Part shown: positions 1 through 7,812 of the stretch, one piece after another
Layout of the letters: each line of letters begins with the position of its first letter
How positions within the stretch are numbered: the first letter of the stretch is position 1
Program-made: the position numbers and the translations under genes
The notes under the pieces: model-generated
The model's database searches: none
Seen by the model: the letters and a program-made list of their open reading frames with translations, nothing else
What the model was told of the DNA's origin: nothing
Assembly (NCBI RefSeq): GCF_003426025.1
Contig: NZ_QJSH01000001.1
Coordinates: 1-64,000 of the forward strand
DNA length: 64,000 nt
DNA from: Paraliobacillus quinghaiensis
GTDB lineage: Bacteria > Bacillota > Bacilli > Bacillales > Amphibacillaceae
Direction: 5' to 3'

Positions 1-118
1 GGAACTTATAATTTAGTACATATCTTTAGATGGAACGCGGAGTGCTGGGAAACTAGCACGCTCCGTGTGGAGCAGGGGAAAAGCTGGAGATAACCTCAAA
101 TGCTTACCTATTGCTGAC
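1..118 (+). mobile_element. 3' end of a group II intron (domains V and VI)
   Basis: Positions 35-68 fold into a canonical 34-nt domain V. An 8-bp lower stem (35-42 with 61-68) is followed by a two-base CG bulge (59-60), a 6-bp upper stem (43-48 with 53-58) and a GAAA tetraloop (49-52). The catalytic triad position reads CGC (36-38), as in group IIC-type introns, rather than AGC. The next 45 bases can form a domain VI hairpin ending near 118. The intron body and any reverse transcriptase lie left of the window. The 3' boundary is inferred from domain VI and could be off by a few bases. Confidence 0.8.
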
Positions 119-130
119 ATATGTTGAATA

Positions 131-155
131 AGGAGTTGTCGATGCGACAGCTCCT
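131..155 (+). other. 11-bp hairpin just downstream of the intron
   Basis: AGGAGTTGTCG (131-141) pairs with CGACAGCTCCT (145-155) through one G-U pair. It is not followed by a good T-run, so it is at best a weak terminator. It lies in the 3' exon of the intron, 13 bases after the inferred intron end. Confidence 0.4.
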
Positions 156-242
156 ATTGTGTTAAAGAGGCAGGATTGTGTAAGAAGAAATGAAACAGTG
201 TTAATAGTGCAATAACTGTTTGAATAGAGAGGAGGAATTAAC

Positions 243-638
243 TTGCGACAAAGAATTTCTATTTTGGTAATTTTCTTATTTACCGTGTTATTTATTTCTG
301 CATGCGATAAAAGTGTAGGAGACAATGAAGAGTATCCCTATGGACATTATGAAGATGATAAAATGATAGGAACTGTATTGGAAGTAAATAAAAGTGAAAA
401 CAACATTGTTGTTAATATTTCTGAATGGGAAAAACGAGATAGAAAAGGTCCTGGTATAAATGATGATGGATTCTCTTATAGAGCTAACTTAACTATAGAA
501 ACAGTTATTAAACACGAAGATGAAACGGAAGCATCTATCAATGATATAAAAAAGGGACAAAAAGTTTTAGTCAATCCACCAAGAGGGGATGATTTCGGAG
601 GTCAGCCAGATGAAATTATTTTATTAGAGATGTCTTAA
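243..638 (+). CDS. DUF3221-like lipoprotein (N-terminal part of a split gene)
   Basis: This 131-residue product starts at TTG with a GAGGAGG ribosome binding site. Residues 1-20 form a hydrophobic signal peptide ending in the lipobox ISAC, so Cys21 would be lipidated and the protein anchored outside the membrane. The rest resembles the DUF3221/YobA-type domain of Bacillus lipoproteins, with a short beta-rich body and a VLVNPPR motif near the end. The function of the family is not known to me. The TAA stop at 636-638 is followed in the same frame by an open stretch that reads as a natural continuation, so the gene is probably a nonsense-truncated form of a longer protein. The TAA could be one substitution from GAA. 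Confidence 0.65.
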   Translation: MRQRISILVIFLFTVLFISACDKSVGDNEEYPYGHYEDDKMIGTVLEVNKSENNIVVNISEWEKRDRKGPGINDDGFSYRANLTIETVIKHEDETEASINDIKKGQKVLVNPPRGDDFGGQPDEIILLEMS

Positions 639-1007
639 GAAGAAAAATATTCACGACTTCAATCACATATAGACGGGTTTAATTTAGCTGTAATGTATGA
701 AGATGGGAAAAAGTTACCAACGGAAATGCAAGAATCAGTCTATGAGAACGTTATGAACATATTGGAGGGCACAGAACAAAGAGCCGTAGCTTCGTGGGTG
801 CCTTATGATGATAATTATGTTGTTGATTATAAAGAAGAGTTGGACATAGAACAGTTTCCAGCAATACTAGTCTTTAACAAGGAAGAGTTGCTTTATGAAT
901 TAGCCGAGAACACTCGTGACTTCAGTCATGAGATGAATCGGCTTCGGACAAGGGATGGGCATTTGCCATCTCAATTGTCCAACTGTTTGCGTGCTACATG
1001 TAAGTAA
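639..1007 (+). pseudogene. C-terminal remnant of the split lipoprotein gene, cut by an IS element
   Basis: This frame continues directly from the stop codon of the lipoprotein gene with no good start site of its own; the first ATG is at 693 and lacks a ribosome binding site. The segment before the element contains FPAILVFNKEEL, which looks like the core of a thioredoxin-like or compact alpha/beta domain. The native sequence appears to end near 896. The last ~37 codons to the stop at 1005-1007 are read from the left end of the IS605-type element and are not part of the original protein. I therefore treat it as a disrupted gene rather than an independent 104-residue protein. Confidence 0.6.
902..943 (+). 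repeat. Left-end nested hairpin of the IS605-type element
   Basis: An outer 6-bp stem AGCCGA/TCGGCT (902-907 with 938-943) encloses an 8-bp inner stem CTCGTGAC/GTCATGAG (913-920 with 925-932) with loop TTCA. The inner hairpin shares its TTCA loop and general design with the right-end hairpin. Such subterminal structures are recognised as single-stranded DNA by TnpA in this family. Confidence 0.7.
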
Positions 1008-1059
1008 TTAGATACGAGTTTTTGTACAAATCATCCCCTTGAAATTAAGGAACAAATGT

Positions 1060-1088
1060 TTGTTTCACTCTCTCGAAAATGGTATAAT
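1060..1088 (+). promoter_or_regulatory. Putative sigma-A promoter of tnpB
   Basis: TTGTTT (1060-1065) and a perfect TATAAT (1083-1088) are separated by 17 bases, with a TGG extended -10 context. It lies 23 bases upstream of the tnpB start, next to a good AGGAGG ribosome binding site. Confidence 0.55.
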
Positions 1089-1111
1089 TGACCTAATGAG
1101 GAGGTGAAACT

Positions 1112-2275
1112 ATGATTGTAAACAAAGCCTATAAATTTCGCATCTATCCCAATAAAAAACAGACTGAACTTATCAATAAAACCATTGGTTGTTCAAGGTT
1201 CGTTTTTAACTTCTTTTTCGGGAAACAAAAAGAAAAAGATGCTTATTGGTATATCAGCCAAGAAATGGTTCAAAATGGTCACTTACCAGCGAACAACTGG
1301 AAAGGGACGTGTTTAAATAAATACAAGACGGTTAAAGCTCTCCCTGAATTAAAGAAGCACTATGTGTTTTTAAAAGAGGTTGATAGTATTGCCTTGCAAA
1401 GATCAGTTGAAAATTTAGCCAATTCCTATAATCGTTACTACAAGAAACAAAATAAGTACCCCCGTTTCAAATCTAAAAAGAATCCTGTTCAGTCTTATAC
1501 AACAAAACAAACAAATGGAAATATTGCAGTATTAGATAAACACATTAAACTCCCAAAACTGGGGCTTGTTCGTTATGCTAAAAGTCGAGAAGTAAAAGGT
1601 AGGATCTTAAATGTTACCGTTAGGAGAAACCCTTCTGGAAAATACTTTGTGTCTATATTAACCGAAACACAAGTTAAAGAATTACCTAAAACAGGCTCAG
1701 CTATTGGAATAGACGTAGGTCTGAAAAATTTTGCTATTCTTTCTGATGGGACAATCTATTCTAATCCAAAGTTTTTCCGCACCATGGAAAAAAAGTTAGC
1801 TAAAGCACAAAGGATTATGAGTAGACGGTCAAAAGGTGGTGCAAATTGGAATAAAGCTAGAATCAAAGTAGCTCGTATCCATGAAAAAATTACTAATTCA
1901 CGAAAAGATTACTTAGATAAAATCTCCACTGAGATTGTCAAAAACCACGACGTGATCGGAATGGAAGATTTGTCAGTAAGTAATATGCTCAAAAATCACA
2001 ACCTGGCAAAGGCAATCAGTGAAGTATCGTGGGCAGAATTCAAATCAATGCTTGCGTACAAAGCCGAATGGTATGGCAAACAGGTTGTAACAGTTGCGAA
2101 GAATTTCCCATCCAGTCAGCTTTGCTCCTGTTGTGGCTATCAAAACAAAGACGTTAAAAATCTCGGATTACGTGAATGGGAGTGCACGAAGTGCCATACC
2201 CATCTTGACCGCGATATTAACGCAGGAATCAATCTTAAAAATGAAGCCGTAAGACTTCTTAACCTCAGGACCTGA
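1112..2275 (+). CDS. tnpB: RNA-guided nuclease TnpB of an IS605/IS1341-type element
   Basis: This 387-residue protein has the expected TnpB length and architecture. It has a helical N-terminal region, the OrfB central domain, a split RuvC nuclease and a zinc ribbon. The catalytic residues appear intact: Asp201 in [10 protein letters not shown], Glu285 in [10 protein letters not shown] and Asp368 in DRDINAGIN. The zinc ribbon has Cys338/Cys341 and Cys358/Cys361. TnpB proteins use an omega RNA from the element's right end to cleave DNA next to a TAM, which favours retention of the element. AGGAGGTGAAACT precedes the ATG. No frameshift or stop is present, so the protein is probably functional although tnpA is missing. 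Confidence 0.92.
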   Translation: MIVNKAYKFRIYPNKKQTELINKTIGCSRFVFNFFFGKQKEKDAYWYISQEMVQNGHLPANNWKGTCLNKYKTVKALPELKKHYVFLKEVDSIALQRSVENLANSYNRYYKKQNKYPRFKSKKNPVQSYTTKQTNGNIAVLDKHIKLPKLGLVRYAKSREVKGRILNVTVRRNPSGKYFVSILTETQVKELPKTGSAIGIDVGLKNFAILSDGTIYSNPKFFRTMEKKLAKAQRIMSRRSKGGANWNKARIKVARIHEKITNSRKDYLDKISTEIVKNHDVIGMEDLSVSNMLKNHNLAKAISEVSWAEFKSMLAYKAEWYGKQVVTVAKNFPSSQLCSCCGYQNKDVKNLGLREWECTKCHTHLDRDINAGINLKNEAVRLLNLRT

Positions 2276-2372
2276 GGGGATCGCCTAATCAATTAGAAAC
2301 CGGTAGGTTTCTGTACTTAGGAATCTCGGTACTTCAGTGCCGAGTAGTTCAAAATAATGAAGTTACTGAAGA
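2150..2372 (+). ncRNA. Predicted omega RNA (reRNA) with guide at the IS right end
   Basis: In TnpB systems the guide RNA covers the 3' end of tnpB and the right end of the element. Its 3'-terminal guide is the flanking DNA just past the element. Here the right-end hairpin (2325-2344) would be the last scaffold stem, and the guide would begin about 2353 (AATAATGAAGTTACTG). The 5' limit is unknown and is set loosely inside tnpB. This is inferred from element architecture. Confidence 0.4.
2325..2344 (+). repeat. Right-end hairpin of the IS605-type element
   Basis: CTCGGTAC (2325-2332) pairs with GTGCCGAG (2337-2344) over a TTCA loop. It lies 49 bases after the tnpB stop and is followed by TAGTTCAA, where the right cleavage site is expected. 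Confidence 0.7.
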
Positions 2373-2742
2373 TGAAATAAAAGAAAGACTCAATGGTTCG
2401 TATAAAGGTATTATTTATGATAATGGTGATGTGTATGGCTTTTTATGTACAGGTGAATCAGCTCAAATACCAGTTGGGCACAAATATGGTGTGTATGACG
2501 ATAAAAATGTAGATATAGGTTTTGGTATGGACCCAGATTATGTAGGTAAAGGTTACGGGTATAATTTTTGTTCATTTATAATTAACTACATAAGAGAAAA
2601 CTACGCGGCAACTCCCATAAGATTATCAGTTGCAACATTCAATAAGAGAGCCATTCATTTATATGAAAAACTAGGGTTTGTAAAGAAGGACAAATTTACT
2701 AGTGACTTTGCAGAGTTCATTACCATGATTAAATTTAATTAA
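2353..2742 (+). pseudogene. GNAT N-acetyltransferase, N-terminus missing
   Basis: The frame is open from the right end of the IS element to 2742 and reads as the C-terminal two thirds of a GNAT-fold acetyltransferase. It has the acetyl-CoA binding region around GKGYGYNF (P-loop-like motif A), then RLSVATFNKRAIHLYEKLGF, the standard motif B. Such enzymes transfer an acetyl group from acetyl-CoA to an amine; the substrate here is unknown. No start codon with a ribosome binding site precedes the conserved part, and the first ~40-50 residues of a normal GNAT are absent. A GTG at 2431 could start only a non-functional fragment. The IS insertion, perhaps with an adjacent deletion, probably removed the 5' end. 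Confidence 0.65.
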
Positions 2743-2869
2743 CTAATCATCAACAAACGGAGAGTTTTAGGTGAACAAGACAATAAAAAAACAAACACTT
2801 GAACATTCAAACTTGAAAGTAATTTTAGCTTGCACTAAAATTACATTAAAAGGGAATGGAGGTAATAGT

Positions 2870-3034
2870 ATGGAATTTTGGATAATGACAGGTGGTGGGA
2901 TTATAGCTATTGGAGCTTCAGTTTGGTACTATGCTTCATTAGGAAAGAGTATTTCAAAGGAGGAAAAAGAGGTAGGAAAAGACTTATCTTATGAAACAAA
3001 TCCATATACAGGTTCTTCAAAGTCAAAAAAGTAA
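2870..3034 (+). CDS. Small single-pass membrane protein, unknown function
   Basis: I choose the ATG at 2870 because a GGAGGT site lies 6 bases upstream. This gives 54 residues. Residues 5-25 are a hydrophobic segment rich in Gly, Ile and Ala. The rest is a short charged tail with SKEEKEVGK and a Ser/Lys-rich end. An in-frame GTG at 2771 would add 33 residues but has a weaker context. I do not recognise the family. It lies alone between the GNAT remnant and a terminator. Confidence 0.5.
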   Translation: MEFWIMTGGGIIAIGASVWYYASLGKSISKEEKEVGKDLSYETNPYTGSSKSKK

Positions 3035-3121
3035 TTTGCCACAAAACAAGAAACACTTCACAGTCGATTAGTTCCCACATATATTGTTCCTTCTGTATTT
3101 TAATTGTAAATAATCAAAAGC

Positions 3122-3152
3122 AAATCCCACCTACAATTGTTAGATGGGATTT
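3122..3152. terminator. Bidirectional terminator between the small membrane gene and rqcH
   Basis: AAATCCCA (3122-3129) pairs with TGGGATTT (3145-3152), extended by CTA/TAG across one mismatch. It is followed by ATTTTAC on the plus strand and by a T-rich run on the minus strand. It can end both the upstream genes and the leftward rqcH transcript. Confidence 0.55.
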
Positions 3153-3222
3153 ATTTTACATTTAATTATTTAATAACTGCTTAGGTGCCTATATCAGTTT
3201 AAACAATAATAGTGGGAGCTTC

Positions 3223-4932
3223 TTATTGTTTAGGTTTTAATTTTTTTAAAAAGCTGCTATCAGGTGTGATAAATAATGTTTTTTGATTATCATACGTGAC
3301 ATATCCTGGTTTTGCACCATTTGGTTTTTTTACATGGCGAATCCTCGTATAATCTACAGGTACGGAAGATGAAGCTTTTGCTTTACTGAAAAGCGCAGCC
3401 AGCTGTGCAGCTTCTGCTAATGTTTCTGCATCTGGATCAGTATCACGGATAATCACATGTGAACCTGGTATATCTTTGGTATGTAACCAAATTTCATTTT
3501 GTGCTGCTAGTCGAGTAGTAACATACTCGTTTTGCTTATTGTTTTTCCCAACTAATATTGGGGTTCCATTACTTGAAACAAATTTTTCGGGTTCTGGTTT
3601 TTTAGATTTTTTAGGTTTCTTGCGATGCTTTTCTTTCGTTTTTAAATACCCTTGTTCACGTAATTCTTCTCTGATCTCCTCAATATCTTCTACACGCGCT
3701 TCACCAATTTGTTGAATTAATTCATCTAGATAGGTAATCTCTAACTTTGCTTTTTCAATTTCACGAATCACCATCTGTTTTGATTTCTTTAACTTTTGGT
3801 ATGTTTTAAAATAACTTTGCGCATTTTCGCTAGGCGTTTTATTCGGATTCAGTTCAATTGTTATTTCTTTTTGATCTGGGTCGTAATAGTTAATAACAGT
3901 TGCTTGTTTATCACCTTGTTTTACGGCATGCATATTAGCAGTGAGTAGTTCTCCATTTCGCTGATACATTGCTGCTTTTTCAGCTTTTTTTAATGTCTGT
4001 TCTTGCTTTTTAATTTTGCGGACATTTTTTTCACGTTCATTTTTAAGAAAACGTAATAAATCTCCTGCCTGTTGTTTAACACGATCTCGTTCTGCTTTCC
4101 CAGAATAGAATGTATCAAGCATTTCGCTTACTGTTGGGAAAACTTCCTTTTCACTCAGTTGAGTTAAAGGTAATACATAGAAATCCTCTTTTGGTTCTTG
4201 GTAAATGGTTGGTTGATACTTATGATCTTGAAGAGTTGCTTGTATTTCTTTGAATGCTTCTTCATATTTTTCAAGTGAACCTAAATGAGCTCGTGCTACG
4301 ATTTCCTTTGCTAACAATGGCGAAACACCCATAAATGTTTGAACAATTTGTTGATCTAGCTTTCCTGCATTTAAGTCCATTTTTTTACGAAATGTTTCAG
4401 AGTCAGTAGTAATAGGATTGATTTTCCCTTGATCTGGTGGTAATACATAAGCTTGTCCTGGCAAAATCGTCCGATGTCTGTTTTGTGCAGGAGATACATG
4501 CTTAATGCTGTCTAGAATATGACCCTTTTCTTGATCGATTAACAGAATATTACTGTGTTTGCCCATGATCTCAATTACTAATGTTTTTTCTGTTTCGTCA
4601 CCAATTTCATTCTTTCCTTTTACTGAAAAAGTAACAATTCGCTCGTTTTCGTATTGTTCAATTCCCTTAATAAAACTACCAACTAGGTGCTTTCTTAAAA
4701 GCATGCAAAACATTGGTGGTTCGGTTGGGTTTTGGTACGTATCTTTTGTTAAGTGAAAACGTGAATAGCTAGGATGTGCGGATAATAACAAGGAATTATT
4801 TTTACCTTGTGCTCGTATCGTAAATACCAATTCTGTTTGTGTTGGCTGATAAATTTTCATGATTCGTCCCGATGTTAATTGTTGTTGTAGTTCATGCGTA
4901 GTTGCTCGGGTAACAACACCATCAAATGCCAT
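3223..4932 (-). CDS. rqcH: Ribosome quality control protein RqcH (NFACT family, YloA/FbpA)
   Basis: The reading frame could start further upstream, but the ATG at 4932 has a GAGGTGAT site and begins MAFDGVVT like family members, giving 569 residues. NFACT-N and coiled-coil regions occupy about residues 1-440. The C-terminal NFACT-R (DUF814) domain carries GKNNKQNEYVT and IWLHTKDIPGSH. RqcH binds stalled 50S subunits with peptidyl-tRNA and recruits tRNA-Ala to add alanine tails that mark the chain for degradation. At the position matching the Asp97-Arg98 pair needed for tailing in B. subtilis, the sequence reads Glu97-Arg98. The gene is divergent from the P-type ATPase gene. Confidence 0.95.
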   Translation of the reverse strand: MAFDGVVTRATTHELQQQLTSGRIMKIYQPTQTELVFTIRAQGKNNSLLLSAHPSYSRFHLTKDTYQNPTEPPMFCMLLRKHLVGSFIKGIEQYENERIVTFSVKGKNEIGDETEKTLVIEIMGKHSNILLIDQEKGHILDSIKHVSPAQNRHRTILPGQAYVLPPDQGKINPITTDSETFRKKMDLNAGKLDQQIVQTFMGVSPLLAKEIVARAHLGSLEKYEEAFKEIQATLQDHKYQPTIYQEPKEDFYVLPLTQLSEKEVFPTVSEMLDTFYSGKAERDRVKQQAGDLLRFLKNEREKNVRKIKKQEQTLKKAEKAAMYQRNGELLTANMHAVKQGDKQATVINYYDPDQKEITIELNPNKTPSENAQSYFKTYQKLKKSKQMVIREIEKAKLEITYLDELIQQIGEARVEDIEEIREELREQGYLKTKEKHRKKPKKSKKPEPEKFVSSNGTPILVGKNNKQNEYVTTRLAAQNEIWLHTKDIPGSHVIIRDTDPDAETLAEAAQLAALFSKAKASSSVPVDYTRIRHVKKPNGAKPGYVTYDNQKTLFITPDSSFLKKLKPKQ

Positions 4933-4953
4933 ATTAATCACCTCTATTGTTCT

Positions 4954-4962
4954 ATTATAGCA
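4954..4962 (-). promoter_or_regulatory. Extended -10 promoter element for rqcH
   Basis: On the minus strand TGCTATAAT gives a TGN extended -10 with a perfect TATAAT, 22 bases upstream of the rqcH ATG. The -35 region is poor, as is common for extended -10 promoters. Confidence 0.5.
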
Positions 4963-5022
4963 TTTTTTTATCCCATTCTGCATAGATATCAATACGAGTG
5001 AAAGTAGATGGAGGAATGCGAT

Positions 5023-7695
5023 GTGAATTGGTATCAATTAAGTGGAGAAAAAATCATGGACAAGCTTTCAGTCAAGCGATCTGTCGGGTTGACAAAAGCA
5101 ACAGCAAAATTACGCTTAGATAAAATGGGTCCAAATCAGTTAGATGCAAAAAAAGATCGCTCATTGTTTTTTTTGTTTCTAAAACAATTTCAAGATTTCA
5201 TGGTGCTCGTGCTATTAGCGGCAACGTTGTTATCAGGACTATTAGGTGAATATGTCGATGCGATAGCCATTATTGTGATTGTTATCATTAATAGTTTGTT
5301 AGGATTTTTTCAAGAACAAAAAGCAGAAAAGTCATTATCAAAGTTAAAAGAATTATCTGCCCCTGTTGCACAAGTATTTCGTGATGAAGAATGGATTACA
5401 ATTCCATCTAATCAAGTTGTTCCAGGGGATATTATAAAAATGACAGGTGGAGATCGGATTGTTGCAGATATCCGAATTATAGAGGGTGAGAGTTTAGAAA
5501 TTGAGGAATCAGCTCTAACAGGAGAATCAATGCCGATCAGCAAAAAGACGAAGCCTATTTTAGAAGATGGGCTTGATTATGCAGATCAAAAGAATATGGC
5601 TTTTATGGGCACGCTTGTAACGAAAGGGAATGGAATAGGTGTTGTGGTAGCAACAGGGATGAAAACAGTAATGGGACAAATTGCAGATTTATTAGTCCAA
5701 ACAAAACCACAACCAACACCGTTAGAGAGGAGATTAGCTGACTTAGGTAAAGTTCTAATTATTGTTGCCTTATTGTTGACAGCTTTTGTCGTTCTACTAG
5801 GCGTTTGGCAAGGTCATCCTATGTATGATATGTTCTTAGCCGGCGTTTCACTCGCTGTTGCTGCAATTCCAGAAGGGTTACCTGCTATTGTAACAGTGGC
5901 ATTGTCACTAGGTGTTCAGCGGATGATCCGGAAAAAGGCGATTGTTCGTAAATTGTCTGCGGTAGAAACATTAGGGAGTACATCCGTCATTTGCTCAGAT
6001 AAAACAGGGACAATGACCGAGAATAGAATGACAGTAAAGCAAATTTTTACGAATCAACAAATGATTCATGTCACAGGAGAAGGGCATGGATTAACTGGTG
6101 AATTCTATCAAGGGCAAAGACAAGTTGCAGGTAGTTTCGTTCAAGATATTTTGTTATATGGAATGATTTGTAATCATGCAGAACTCAGAAAGAAAAATAA
6201 GCAATGGCAAATAGATGGTGACCCAACAGAAGGAGCGTTGTTGGTAGCTGCAAATAAAGCTAAACTTTCTGAAGAGGATCGTAAAAAGTTTAAGATTATT
6301 GATGAAGTACCATTTGATTCAGAAAGAAAACGGATGACTGTTATCGTAGAAGATCAAAACAAACAGCGGTTTGCCATCACAAAAGGTGCACCAGATGTTT
6401 TGTTACCTAGAGTAAATTACATTGCTGATGAAAATGGAAGAAGACCTTATACAAGTAAAGATCAAAATAGAATAGAAAAGACGCTTAATGATATGACAGG
6501 AGATGCTCTGAGAACCATTGCTATTTGTATCAAACCATTAACGGATGAAACGACAACAGATAGTTATATGGTTGAGAATAACGTAACCTTTGTCGGACTG
6601 GTTGGTATGATTGATCCACCACGTAAAGAGGTCAAAAAAGCGATTCGAGCGTGTAAGGATGCCGGGATAAAAACCGTCATGATTACTGGAGACCATGCTA
6701 AGACTGCTGAAGCTATTGCAAAACAATTAGACTTAATCCCATTAAATGGACGTGTTTTAAGTGGTTCTCAATTGAATCAAATGTCAGAACACGACTTGCG
6801 TGATCAAGTAGAAGATGTATATGTGTTTGCTCGCGTTACCCCTGCTCATAAATTAAAAATTGTTCAAGCATTACAAGGAAATGGCCATGTTGTAGCTATG
6901 ACAGGTGATGGTGTTAATGATGCACCAGCAATGAAAGCAAGTGACATTGGTGTAAGTATGGGGAGATCAGGAACAGATGTAGCAAAAGAAGCATCCGCCT
7001 TAGTCTTATTGGATGATAATTTTGCAACAATTCAAGCAGCAATTCAAGAAGGCCGTAATATTTATGAAAACATTCGTAAGTTTATTAGATATTTGTTAGC
7101 ATCAAATGTCGGTGAAATTTTAGTTATGTTATTTGCGATTTTATTGGCATTACCACTGCCATTAATTCCAGTGCAAATATTATGGGTGAATTTAGTTACT
7201 GATGGTTTACCAGCTATGGCACTGGGACTTGACCAAGCGGAAAAGAATGTAATGAAAACAGGACCGCGACCTGTTAAAGAAGGGATTTTTTCTCGAGGTC
7301 TAGGATTTAAGATAATAACGCGAGGATTAATGATTGGTTTAGTTACTTTGGTAGCGTTTGTAACTGCTTATCAAAACACCCCAGAGCATTTAACCTATGC
7401 TAGAACTATAGCTTTTACGACACTAGTGATGGCCCAACTAATCCATGTGTTTGATTGTCGTAGTGAAAAATCCGTTTTTGCACGTAATCCACTGCAAAAC
7501 CTATATTTGATAGGTGCAGTATTGTCGTCGATCATTTTACTGTTAGTAGTAATTTATTATCCACCGCTTCAAGTCGTTTTTGAAACGGTTGAGCTTATGA
7601 TGCGTGACTGGATATTTATCCTAGCACTTAGTGCAATTCCAACTGTGTTGTTCGGTTTTACAACTAGTAAAGATAAATCAAATAACAAGAAGTAA
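5023..7695 (+). CDS. yloB: P-type (P2A) calcium-transporting ATPase, YloB-like
   Basis: I prefer the GTG at 5023 (890 residues) over the ATG at 5008. GGAGG lies 8 bases upstream of the GTG, and the N-terminus then matches the B. subtilis YloB length. The order is the N-terminal cation ATPase domain, transmembrane pairs, actuator motif ALTGES, the phosphorylated Asp326 in SDKTGTMTEN, the nucleotide-binding domain, the hinge GDGVNDAP and a C-terminal six-helix bundle. AIPEGLPAIV in the M4 region is typical of SERCA-like Ca pumps. It would export Ca2+ from the cytoplasm using ATP; in B. subtilis the protein is linked to spores and calcium. It ends at a strong terminator and is probably monocistronic. 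Confidence 0.93.
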   Translation: MNWYQLSGEKIMDKLSVKRSVGLTKATAKLRLDKMGPNQLDAKKDRSLFFLFLKQFQDFMVLVLLAATLLSGLLGEYVDAIAIIVIVIINSLLGFFQEQKAEKSLSKLKELSAPVAQVFRDEEWITIPSNQVVPGDIIKMTGGDRIVADIRIIEGESLEIEESALTGESMPISKKTKPILEDGLDYADQKNMAFMGTLVTKGNGIGVVVATGMKTVMGQIADLLVQTKPQPTPLERRLADLGKVLIIVALLLTAFVVLLGVWQGHPMYDMFLAGVSLAVAAIPEGLPAIVTVALSLGVQRMIRKKAIVRKLSAVETLGSTSVICSDKTGTMTENRMTVKQIFTNQQMIHVTGEGHGLTGEFYQGQRQVAGSFVQDILLYGMICNHAELRKKNKQWQIDGDPTEGALLVAANKAKLSEEDRKKFKIIDEVPFDSERKRMTVIVEDQNKQRFAITKGAPDVLLPRVNYIADENGRRPYTSKDQNRIEKTLNDMTGDALRTIAICIKPLTDETTTDSYMVENNVTFVGLVGMIDPPRKEVKKAIRACKDAGIKTVMITGDHAKTAEAIAKQLDLIPLNGRVLSGSQLNQMSEHDLRDQVEDVYVFARVTPAHKLKIVQALQGNGHVVAMTGDGVNDAPAMKASDIGVSMGRSGTDVAKEASALVLLDDNFATIQAAIQEGRNIYENIRKFIRYLLASNVGEILVMLFAILLALPLPLIPVQILWVNLVTDGLPAMALGLDQAEKNVMKTGPRPVKEGIFSRGLGFKIITRGLMIGLVTLVAFVTAYQNTPEHLTYARTIAFTTLVMAQLIHVFDCRSEKSVFARNPLQNLYLIGAVLSSIILLLVVIYYPPLQVVFETVELMMRDWIFILALSAIPTVLFGFTTSKDKSNNKK

Positions 7696-7734
7696 CAAAA
7701 AGTGTGTAGAATTTAAATTCTACACACTTTTTGT
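7695..7734 (+). terminator. Perfect 40-nt palindromic terminator after yloB
   Basis: The sequence from 7695 to 7734 is an exact inverted repeat, with GTGTGTAGAATTT meeting its complement, flanked by A5 and T5 runs. It overlaps the last base of the yloB stop codon. Confidence 0.85.
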
Positions 7735-7812
7735 GGGTGTTATGCATTATTTTTTGTTATGATGAAGATGTTGAGAATTCTACTTTTAAAGTTTAAAAGA
7801 TGGATGTGATTT

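Larger units (their letters stand above)
897..2352 (+). mobile_element. IS605-type element carrying tnpB only
   Basis: The element is bounded by two subterminal hairpins with the same TTCA loop, one at 902-943 and one at 2325-2344, typical of IS200/IS605 ends that lack terminal inverted repeats. It contains a full-length tnpB and no Y1 transposase tnpA, so it would need TnpA in trans. I place the left end after TTTAT (892-896), a plausible target and TAM motif, and the right end at TTCAA (2348-2352). Both are inferred from family habits, not from an empty site. It disrupts the preceding lipoprotein gene and abuts an N-terminally truncated acetyltransferase. Confidence 0.75.

Noticed and set aside
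693-1007. Independent 104-residue gene
   Set aside because: The N-terminus continues the preceding frame across one stop codon, there is no ribosome binding site at 693, and the last ~37 codons come from the left end of the IS605-type element.
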